Below, piece by piece: positions 55,021-64,000 of a DNA stretch of 64,000 bases (its first letter is position 1; every line of letters starts with the position of its first letter). The notes under the pieces are model-generated. The model was not told the origin of the DNA. It did no database searches and saw only the letters and a program-made list of their open reading frames with translations. Made by a program: the position numbers and the translations under genes. The stretch spans positions 12,834,501 to 12,898,500 of the forward strand of contig NC_087245.1 of the NCBI RefSeq assembly GCF_037042905.1, written 5' to 3'. Origin of the DNA: Lytechinus pictus (Eukaryota > Echinodermata > Echinoidea > Temnopleuroida > Toxopneustidae).

Positions 55021-56089
55021 TATAAAAAACATTAAAAGGGCCATCGAAAAAACAAGAAAATTTGCATTAACTGTCATCACCAAAGGTTATAAATGGTAAT
55101 ATTATGTATCCCCGTAAATCCAAGCTATATGGGGAAGTCACACATTGATATCGAGGTTCGAGCCCTGGTCACGTCTTTCGGATGGTGACGTTAAAGGTCG
55201 GTCCCAGACGTAAATAATCATTTCTGATTGATAAACATCTGACGAAACTCAAACGCACACACCCTCACACACACTCTAGTGTGGTGTGAGTGTTAATGAT
55301 TTTGCACTACTATAGTTCTTTTCAATTCCCCTTCTCTTGTGTCAATCTGATTTGCGGATTTTGTGTGTGTACCCTATGTCGAAATTAAATGTTCGTGAAC
55401 ATAATTGTTTATGTATAGGGTGTGTGTATATGCAATGTGTGGTTTTTTTTTTCAATGTAAGTAGAAGGTTAATGTAAAAAATCATATGAGTGCAACAATA
55501 ATGCGTTAATTTTTTTTCTGCATATCTTTCAATATTATATGTATTATTAGGTTACATATAGGATCGGGGCTGAGTTAATTTTATATACACATATATAATT
55601 TTTATGGTATTTCATTCCATCATTATTTGCTTCAGTTTTTTTTATTTTTTTATTGTTGATATGAAATAAAGATTTGTTAATTTTGTTCGTACTTTATCTT
55701 GAGTTTATTTAAATGAAATCCTTAATAAAAAAACATGTTGAAAAAACGTAGCTCGCAGTTTGCGCTCGCATATTGTTTCTATCGCTTCTAAGCATTTGCA
55801 AACAAAACGTTCTGCTTTCAGGTCAAAATATCCTAAAATTCCAGCTTGCGCTTCGCACTCGCGTTATTCATTTATGTCTTATCCTTTTCTTCATTATATG
55901 AAATAAAGCTTTAAAAATATTTTTTAGGAATAACCCAACCCGACCAAAGAATAAAAAAGCTGTTAACTCTCAAAGCGGCCAATCCGTGACCACATAGTTA
56001 CAATATGGATATTTTTTTCTGCCTTCTTTGGCAAATGCTGGATTCGCCCCCTGCATTCGGATTTATTTCAATAAGCGATTTATACTTTC
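55021..56089. other. Intergenic, nothing recognised
   Basis: AT-rich; contains CA-rich DNA near 55250-55290 and GCTTGCGCTTCGCACTCGCG near 55842, an inverted relative of the 59-61 kb repeat words. Confidence 0.4.
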
Positions 56090-56830
56090 AGTAGCTTAAA
56101 GACCAGAATTTATAACTTTCGTGGAAGTTGGAAGGAGAGGAAATGATTTCAGAAAGTGAAACTGCGAATCCAGTCCATGCACGTCATTATGCTCTAAACC
56201 GTAGGAATGTCTTTTTAACTCTTTTCTTTTCATGAAAACCCGGTCTAAAAATTTGATTAATATTCAAAAAAGTGAATAGAGTGGACTGATTAAATCTTGG
56301 TAAAAGTTTGGATTTTAATGCACTCTTTGAGTGACTTTGTTATAAACAAAATTGTATAAATGCCCGTTGAACAGTAATCTATTCTAATAGTTATAAGCTG
56401 AGATTGTATGTTTACATTTCTGTCCCATTTCATGCTTGAGAATGGGTGTAGTGTCGAAGAGACAGAGAGGGTGAGAGATGGGGGGAAATAGTTCTTTGAA
56501 AAAAGAAAAAGTTTTTTATTCGACATTTTGAATATGAAATTTACCCATGAAAATAAGTTTTAGAAAACATCTTTCACATAACATCACTTGGATTTTTTTT
56601 TCATTATAATTGAAAATAAATTCAAATCCCAAGTGTTTCAAGTATATAGTCCTATTATGCCCATATTTTATACGATGATATTCATTCATAGCGACTGTTC
56701 AACAGGACATATAAAACGTTATGTGAAAGCCAAACAATAACACTCATATACAACATAAATCCAAAATGTATTAGTAAGAGTAATATTACGAATTAACTTC
56801 ATTTTATCTATAAAACTCCTCTCTAATAAA
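56090..56830 (+). repeat. Diverged duplicated segment, copy 2
   Basis: Second copy of the 53470-54440 segment, in direct orientation and 2.6 kb downstream, shorter because of internal deletions; the LINE fragment lies between the two copies. Confidence 0.75.
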
Positions 56831-57397
56831 AAATGTAAGGACCTGGCATAAGTAACCTTTTTTTTGGGGGGGGGGATCCAGGTTACATCATAGCCATATG
56901 CTATACCTTTAAAGATTAACCAAAGAATTTAAGTTTGAAAAACATCCATTGTACTCGACTAGGTCCCCACTCATTGGTAAGAAAACTCATCTACTAATGT
57001 GACCATTTCCATTTCTGATTAATAGGCCTATATACTCTTTCCGCGTACCCCCATTTTACTTTGGATTAGAGTTTGATTAATTTCCTTTAAAAATCATATT
57101 CCCGAACATTCTGATTTATCTATTTTAAAAGAGCCTCATCGATTTTCCTTCACGCATTAGTTTTGCTAATTTCTGTCATCTATGTCATATCTACAACATG
57201 TGTGTTGTTTAATTTTCAGTTTATGTATAGTAACAAACTTTAACAATAAACATGCCTTTATCAATCCTTAGTTGTTTTGTACTCAGTGCATGACAGTAGG
57301 TTGCTTAAATGTCTTTCAAACGAAACACAACGTGATAAATCCCTGGAAATTCATTTCACGAAAGGCCAAAGTCTAAAGTATCATGGTTCAGCCTGCC

Positions 57398-57430
57398 TAT
57401 ATAAGTACCGATGTAGATATTGGATCTCAG
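57398..57430 (+). promoter_or_regulatory. TATA-Inr core promoter candidate
   Basis: TATATAAG at 57398-57405 is followed 31 bp later by an initiator-like TCAGTC (A at 57429). A donor-like AT/GTGAGT at 57617-57618 could end a 5' UTR exon that splices to the death-domain gene near 58904. The spacing is textbook; usage is inferred. Confidence 0.45.
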
Positions 57431-58116
57431 TCAACGCTACACTATAGATGGGGAAAAACCCGCCCAATATTCGAGGGGATTTTTATGTTTGACGCCGCAA
57501 GCTCTGTGTACGAAAGGTCTATTCTGCTATTGCTTGTCGGTTGTGAATTGGTATAAATTCGCAAGAGTATACCATTACCCCGGACCATTACGCAGCAAAC
57601 CTCAATTTTAAAATCATGTGAGTATTGAAGTAAAGTTTGTCGACTTTACCATCGTTTATGATAAATATTGTTTGGTAATTTTATTCATAACAGTAACCTA
57701 TACTAGTAGTATTGACAATGGCACAGCATACCACTACAGGGAAAATCATACTCATTAGATTCCTGGCTGAGAGGAAAACTGTATGGGTCATTCTGTGGGG
57801 CCATTTTAGACTGTCCAGATAGGAATAGTAATTGGGCTTGAGCAATTGGGCAATTGAAGAGCTTTGAGAAACTATATGCGACTGCCTTGCCTTGTAGTAT
57901 CGTATTGTAATAGGCCTATGCTATGCTACACCACCGAAAATAATACAAACAAAGTCTTGATGGTCGACTATTGTGCAGATACATCGTTTTGGAGGCTGAT
58001 GCTACAGATCCAATACTCGTTTGTATTTCATTTTGTCTTTTATAAAATATATGTATTTTTGCCCCATTTTTGCTCAGTCATATATACTCTCTCATAAGGT
58101 TGACCTTACAAGACCT

Positions 58117-58285
58117 GGTGGGTGTTTCATAAAGCTGTTCGTAAGTAAAGAGCGACTTTAAGAACGACTGGTGATCCTTTTTTCTTATGGTAGAACTCCA
58201 TTGGCGATGGTTTAGCGCGTAAGAAAGGTTCACCAGTCGTTCTTAAAATCGCTCTTAACTTAAGAACATCTTTATGAAATGGCCA
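58117..58285. repeat. MITE family B, copy 3
   Basis: TTTCATAAAGCTGTTCGTAA, AACGACTGGTGATCCTTTT and their inverses, as in the two copies at 37.7-38.0 kb. Confidence 0.82.
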
Positions 58286-58908
58286 TGCAGTACTCCATCC
58301 CCCTCCAATCAAACCCGGGCAGGAAAAAAAATTGTTGCCCCAGTGCTATTTGGTGTCACCGAACCCCCCCCCCCCCAAACATGAATGTAAACACATTCAT
58401 GAATCCATGACACCAAGAGTATTTGCCAAGCGGACTCTTCTCTGAAACCTCTCCGCAGGGTCTCCAGCAGCTCGCGGTGATGACTAGGCGACGTTATGGA
58501 GATCTGTTCACAACTGAAAGAATATTCGCGACTGACGGAGACATACAGTAGAAACCTTTCAGGACACTGAAAAAAAAATCTTTAAAATCCCACTTTTTAA
58601 TTTTCACCGCGAGTTTCCAGAAGCCCGTTGAAGAAGAAAAATAACATGCGTTTAACTACTTTAACAAAACATGAAATGAAAATCAAGTTTGTACTTGTTT
58701 GTTTGTGATTCGCTTAAAATCTTATGTTTGTTTTTGTTACCTCCGATTCGAAGTCTTCCTTCTATTACGGGCGCCAAGAATCGTTAAGGGCACTTGAGTA
58801 GTCAACTGGACGGATAATCATCATCATCATGGGTTCCAAACAAACTCAGATCTTGTTATTAAAAGAAATCTAAATCATTTCTTATTGTAATTAATTGCGA
58901 CAGAAGAC

Positions 58909-59032
58909 ATGGCGGATTCAGGAGATCCGACAAATAGAAGTTCTACCCCATCAGATCAGATGAGCCGACCAGGGTCACTCAGGACCGATGGAGAGGTACC
59001 TCCAAACAACCCAACGAACCCGCCTTTATCAG
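58909..59032 (+). CDS. Death-domain gene, coding exon 1
   Basis: ATG at 58909-58911 in the context GACATGGCGG; 41 codons plus one base; donor GTAATA. A CGACAG just upstream (58899-58904) could be an acceptor from a 5' UTR exon. Confidence 0.72.
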
Positions 59033-62000
59033 GTAATAATTGAATTTAAAGTGATTTTTAATTGATTTAATTACCAAATGTCACTGATATGCATTCATTT
59101 GCTATTATATTAACAGGGGCGGATCCAGCCTCCGCCAATAGGGGGGGGGGGGCCGAATTTTTTTTCACCCATATTTTCCCCGATCGGCCGCTCTAAGTTG
59201 ATTTTTGTTTGTTTCTTTGAAGGGGTTGTCCCAGTGGCGTAATGAGCCCAAAAAAATTGAGGGGGCTCGATATGGCATATCGCGTAAAATACATGTATAT
59301 AAGAAGTTACGAGCGAGCGAGCAAAAATTTTGACATTTTTATTACAAAAATCCAAGTTCGTGATAGATTTTGACATAATATTTGGAAAATAATATTATTT
59401 TTCACCCTTATCCCTTTCCTTTTCTCTTTTTTATTCTTGATCGTGATTTTTTTGTTTTTTTTTGGGGGGGGGGGGGGCAAAATGCCCATGTCCTAACAGC
59501 CCTATTTAAATAGTGTGAGCGCGAAGTGCGAGCTAAACAATTTTGAAATTTCATGTATTTTTGTCTTGAAAATTTAACATTCTGGGTAATGTTTGTGAAC
59601 CTGAACAAGATGCGTATGCAACTAGATAATTACTGCGAGCGCGAAGCGCGAGCAGAAATATTTATAATGCGTTCTGGCCTTGTCGAAAAGGGACCTGTCA
59701 AGGACGTTTTGCAGTTAGCCATTAAGACGATACATATTTCAATGATAAAATAATGCGAGCGCAAAGCGCGAGCTGAAAATATTTTGAAGTTCCGGCCTAA
59801 ATTAACGTTTTATGCACTTTTTGTAATCATGAACGGTATAAGTATATAACCAAACAATTAATGCGAGCGCGAAGCGTGAGCAGAAAAAAATGAGATTTCA
59901 AACCTAAAAACGGGACACTCTCTTCATGTTTTGTAAATCATTAACAAATTTGGGTATAATTTGGGATCTTCCTACATTAATAATGCGAGCGCAAAGCGTG
60001 CGCAGAAAATTTTTGATATTCTGATCTGAAACTGGATATATAGGCTCATAATGATTTAAACAGAGAACAAGCTGCGTATCTGAATAAACATGCGTGCGTG
60101 TGTTTCATATTTTGACCTAGAATCTGGGCATTCTAAATACCTTTTTTCATCATGAAAATCAATAAAGCGAGCGCGAAGCGCGAGCTTAAAATATTTGATA
60201 TTCCGATCTGAAAAAAAAGTCAATTTAAGCTCTGTATTTCAAGCACTTGTGAGGTGGATATGAATCACAGTTAAACAAAGATCTGATATGTTTCATCATT
60301 ATTAATTTGAGTTTTGACATAGGACAGGGACATTCTAAGAACATTATGTCATCATATGAAAATGATGACTATCTTCCTATTTCTCTTCCTAAGCGGGAGA
60401 TGAAACTTGTCGATATTCCATTCTTAAAAGGGTCAATTCGATTATTAAATTAATATCTTATTTATTAATCTAATAAGCCTAATGAGAGCGAGAAATCTGT
60501 TAATTTATTATGGCCTGAAAACTGGACATTTAAAGCACTTTTGTAATTATGAATAAGATGCATGAGTTAATATAATTTCAACAATCAATGCGAGCGCAAA
60601 TCGCGAGCCGAAATTTTTTATAAACTGTCATGAAATGATTTTAAGTAGTTTGTTATAAAATTAAAATTGAGATATACATATCGAATCACCGATCAAAATG
60701 CGAGCGTGCAGCGCTAGCTGTTACGTTTTGACAATTTGAGCTGAATAGGGATACATGTATTTGAGAATTTAATGGAATACAGGAAAATAATAGGTACCTG
60801 CCACTATCAAATTTTGCGACCGCGCAGCGCGAGCAGAAAATATTAATATTCAGAAGATAAAACATAAATTTTTACAGAGCACTTTTTAAACATCAATTTG
60901 TAAATCAAACAAAATAATGAAAGTTTGATTTCCGAGCTGAAATATGTTTTATATATTGACTTCAAAATTTGATATTTAAGCTCCGTATTATATATAAATC
61001 ACCTAAAAGTCAATGCGAGCGCGAAGCGCGAGCGAAAATTTACACTGCATAGTGACATGAAATATTAAAAAAATTATTTTCCAAGTCTTCCCCTCATCTT
61101 ATTCTATTCACTCGTCTTCCTCCTCTTGTCATGTGTTTCCCCTTCTTTTTTCTCCTCTCTTTTCCCTTCTTTTTCTTTCTTCCCCCTTTTTTGCTCCGCC
61201 AATAGGGGGGGGGGGGGACGGGCCCCTCGGCCCCCCTGGATCCGCCTATGTCTTAACATGATGTACATGTATAGTATTTGGCAACTGGATATCACCTCAG
61301 TCAGTCTCTAAAACTAAACTTGCCCGGTAATAGCTAAAAATGGTATAGCCTTCTACACTCTCTGCTCGGCAAGCAGTAAATGGGGAGATCAATTCCTGTC
61401 GGTTCACCGGCGGATCCAGGGCCCCCCCCCCCTTTTGAGAAGCAAAATTAAAATTTGTAATTTAAAAAAATTTTTTGCTTGTCAAATTTGTCCGGTACGA
61501 AATATTCTTAATTTATGGTTGAAAACATTTTTTTTCATTTTTGCTCGTCAAAAATTTTCTCAGAAAAATCTGCCCCCCCCTTTTTTGGAACATCCTGGAT
61601 CCGCCCCTATGTCGGTTTCATTTTCCCTGACGGTTATCTATTAGGATAATCAAGTAGGTTATATGATTTTGTTTAATTAATTATATTAGTCCAAATTTTT
61701 CATGAAAGGCTTTCAGTGAAAGCCGAAGATTCTAGTTTGACAATGAGAGAAATAACAAATTACGAAAGCAGTATGATCAGATGACTGCCAACAAAGATGC
61801 AAACATTCGTCTGTGGATTTCTCGAGCCAAGATATCAGTGAAACAATCTCCCCGCCAGTGTTGCCTGATGTTCTGCTATTACTGGACCAAAGATATCATA
61901 GGTTTTTTTTTTTTTTTTTTTGCTTGTCAAAAAATGTTGGTGGTCCCCCTCTAAAATTTTGGTTAATAACCTTTTTTAATTATTTTGTTTTTTGCTTGTC

Positions 62001-64000
62001 AAATATGTTTCCTGCGTCCCCCCTAAATTCAGGAGGACCCCCCCTAAATTTTTGTGGTCGCCCCTAAAATGTTGGTTGATAACCTTTTTTTTTTTTTTTG
62101 CTTGTGAAATTTTTTACCTGTGTCCATCCCAAAATTTCAGGTGGACCCCCCTAAATTTGTTGGCTTCCGCCGCCAATGCATAGGTGACAGATATCAAGAG
62201 AGCCATTTTGGAGTTTCTGATTAATTCATATTTATTAAAATGGAAATTTTCACCTTTCTTGATTTCAGTTTGCGTCATCAAAACCGATAATAGACAGTTT
62301 TCGCAATCACTACGCGGCCGCTCTCTACAACGCACCGATTCCTTTGAAAATGCAAATCAAATCACAATGGAGAGCTGAGAGGCTTTTGTCGAAAGTTAGG
62401 GGACACGGACGGCAGCGTCGTCTCATGACTCTGGACAACGACATATTTGCAATTTTTCGTCCGGTGCATATCTTGATGATCTGCTCCCACTTTCGACAAA
62501 AGCCTCTCAGCTCTCCATTGTGATTTGACTTGCATTTTCAAAAGAATCGGTGCGTTGTAGAAAGCGGCCGCGTCGTGATTGAGAAAACTCTGTTATATCC
62601 ATGTGTTAATTGATGGCGTATGCCTATTCATGCTACAGTCACGCAACCAAATATCGATCGGCTTCAAACCGACCGATTATGATTATCTAAGACATTCGAA
62701 ACAATGTATGATCGGTCTGGAGTGTATTCCAGTGTATACTTTTATAAGTTTTTTCTCATATATTTGTGAGTCACACTCATCTGGTACGATGCAGTGTCTT
62801 AAAATAATATTACATGATGTGCATAATGTATTAGAGTTAAGTAATTTGTTCGAATTATTCTTTACAATTGTTACTTTGTGAACTGCATTGTATGAATTTA
62901 ATTTGAGAGAAAAACAATAAAACATCTTTTTAAAAAAATCCGTTAGTGTGACTAGCCTCAGGTAGAGCTGAAAAGGATGGGATGCACAATCTCATGGCTT
63001 TTGCTGACGTTAAAGGGGTACTCCGGTCTGAAAATATTTGTATCTAAATGAATAGAGTAAAATTCACAAAGCAAAATGCTGAAAATTTCATCAAAATCGG
63101 ACAACAAATAATGAAGTTATTGAATTTTTAAGTTTAGCGAGATTTTGTGAAAATATTTATATGCACGTCATCATGAACATTCATTTGATGGGCTGATGAT
63201 GCCACATCCTCATTTTTTTTTTTTTTAATGTCATTACTAGTACATGAAATCATAATTGTTTCATTTTTTCATACATGTGTGAATAATGTGTCTCCTTTAT
63301 AATGAAATGAGTTGCAGCAATGAATATCGAATGCACTAAATCAGCTGTCAATCCATTTTTTATTCAATTCTTGGTAGAAAAAAATTGAATAAACCTACAA
63401 ATTTCATATAATAAATACAAAAGAATAAGTGGGGATATGATACCATCAATTCGCTTATTGAATATTCATGAAGACATGCCAAGAACTGTTTCACCGAAAT
63501 AATGCAAAATATTTAAAATGCCATAACTTTGTTATTCTTTGTCCGATTTGATCACATTTTTAGTGTTTTGTTTGTCTGATTTTTCTTTATCTGTTTAAAT
63601 AAGATTATTTTCAGCCCGGAGCATCGGTTTAATATCTCACTCTAATTTCTTCCAACATAAAAAATGAGAATAGTTGAAATAGTCTACGCATTCTTTATCT
63701 GTTCTTCCCTACCCCCCCCCCCCCACTAATTTCTACACCTCTGCTTGTCTATTAAACTGTCTCTATATCTTTGTCAAATTTTTGCTCTCCAATTTTTTCA
63801 TCAATCTTACTATCTCACTATACAGTGGATCGAAGCCCGTTTACGGATTTAGAATGTCATGAGCTAGCCAGTTTACTCCATCCGGATGATTTCCGCCGCC
63901 TTGGTCTGATATTGGGATGTCATGAAGCGGCGATCAGTAGATACGGAATGCAAAACAGAGATGGAAGATATGAGGGTACTTATAAGATGCTCACTGATTG
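58909..64000 (+). CDS. Death-domain protein gene, 5' part (runs off the window)
   Basis: Exon 58909-59032 encodes 41 residues starting MADSGDPTNRSSTPSDQMSR, a disordered Ser/Pro/Asn-rich N-terminus; it ends one base into a codon. Exon 63826 to the window edge starts with the two bases required and encodes a segment with ELASLLHPDDFRRLGLILGC, then HEAAISRYGMQ and YEGTYKMLTDW. The pattern of hydrophobic positions, the LG-L--C/S-EAAI motif and the final LTDW are those of a death domain. Such domains mediate homotypic assembly in apoptosis and innate immune signalling and are expanded in echinoderms. The rest of the protein is outside the window, so the kind of adaptor, kinase or receptor is unknown. 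Confidence 0.75.
59116..61246. mobile_element. 2.1-kb element with GG(G)GCGGATCCAG ends
   Basis: GGGGCGGATCCAG at the left and CTGGATCCGCC at the right; both ends also carry CTCCGCCAATAGGGGGG. TTAACA occurs just outside both ends. The body is the GCGAGCGCG array. A small relative follows at 61409-61607. Confidence 0.7.
59310..61035 (+). repeat. Degenerate tandem array with GCGAGCGCGAAGCGCGAGC cores
   Basis: GC-rich 19-bp cores near 59515, 59633, 59755, 59863, 59985, 60167, 60590, 60701, 60816 and 61015 (weaker ones near 59311, 60091 and 60484), commonly 105-125 bp apart, in AT-rich spacers sharing GAAAAT-TTTGATATTC, CTGAAA-TGGACATT and TAATCATGAA words. The cores are themselves partly palindromic (CGCGAAGCGCG). 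Confidence 0.85.
61409..61607. repeat. 199-bp element with GGCGGATCCAGG ends
   Basis: GGCGGATCCAGG at the left, CCTGGATCCGCC at the right, with C-runs inside. TGTCGGTTCA before and TGTCGGTTTCA after resemble a target duplication of about 10 bp. Confidence 0.75.
61899..62165 (+). repeat. Three imperfect units of T-run/GCTTGTCAAA
   Basis: TTTTTTTTTTGCTTGT(C/G)AAA followed by a segment with CCCCCCTAAATTT and GGTTGATAACC words, repeated near 61910, 61985 and 62090. The same TTTTTTGCTTGTCAAA word starts the body of the 61409 element. Confidence 0.7.
62295..62588. repeat. 294-bp inverted repeat with ~100-bp arms
   Basis: CGCAATCACTACGCGGCCGC, CAACGCACCGATTC and GAGAGCTGAGAGGCTTTTGT at the left are mirrored at the right with few mismatches; the loop is about 85 bp (GGACACGGACGGCAGCG onward). 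Confidence 0.88.
63014..63625 (+). repeat. Interspersed repeat C, copy 2
   Basis: Starts GGGGTACTCCGGTCTGAAAA and ends ATTTTCAGCCCGGAGCAT, an inverse of the start, so a MITE of about 610 bp. Aligns with 42496-43001 in the same orientation. It lies 200 bp upstream of the death-domain exon. Confidence 0.85.
63826..64000 (+). CDS. Death-domain gene, coding exon 2 (partial at edge)
   Basis: Acceptor CTCACTATACAG; the first two bases TG complete a Val codon with the G of exon 1. Open to the window end. Confidence 0.82.

Noticed and set aside
1-64000. tRNA, rRNA or other structured RNA genes
   Set aside because: None was recognised by eye; the tRNA-Trp match at 25863 is a primer binding site only.

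Overview
This is animal (metazoan) genomic DNA: AT-rich, with long introns, GT-AG splice sites and very dense interspersed repeats. The protein similarities, an expanded-type death-domain gene, the abundant ACATGTA-type words and repeat families that look like those I recall from sea urchins suggest an echinoderm, most likely a sea urchin; this assignment is an inference. No database was searched. All exon models below were read by eye from splice sites, codon phase and family resemblance.

Left half (about 2.1-35.6 kb, minus strand): one gene, the orthologue of SLC35F5, an EamA-fold solute carrier. Thirteen coding exons join in phase to give 489 codons plus stop, from the ATG at 35585 to the TGA at 2114. 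Its introns are filled with inverted-repeat (MITE-like) elements. Intron 1 (22947-35480) contains two large insertions. The first is a complete Ty3/gypsy LTR retrotransposon (25157-30723, plus strand, so antisense to the host gene) with two 704-bp LTRs identical by eye, a tRNA-Trp-type primer binding site, intact gag and pol, and a GGGAAAC -1 frameshift site. The second is a 3.7-kb terminal-inverted-repeat element (31405-35077) holding nine tandem ~160-bp units, each with an RFX X-box-like palindrome, followed by a CTAGATCT-rich segment.

Middle (35.6-41.9 kb): an apparent intergenic interval with several foldback elements, a nested inverted repeat and a GAT/GGT microsatellite. SLC35F5 and the next gene are divergently transcribed from its two ends.

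41.9-48.2 kb (plus strand): a six-exon gene encoding a 261-residue homologue of SHFL (Shiftless/C19orf66/RYDEN). It has four CxxC knuckles and the conserved C-terminal GSTV segment. In vertebrates SHFL is an antiviral inhibitor of -1 programmed frameshifting, so an invertebrate copy 11 kb from a retroelement that appears to use a -1 frameshift is the most interesting juxtaposition here.

48.2-57.4 kb: a gene-poor repeat region with a non-autonomous Tc1/mariner-like element carrying a transposase remnant, a 209-bp near-perfect hairpin, a 1.08-kb foldback element with TATT target duplications, a LINE 3' end, and a diverged ~0.9-kb duplication.

57.4-64.0 kb (plus strand): a TATA/Inr promoter candidate, then the first two coding exons of a death-domain gene that runs off the right edge. 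Its intron holds an element with GGCGGATCC ends filled with about a dozen copies of GCGAGCGCGAAGCGCGAGC-like words, further related elements and a long hairpin.
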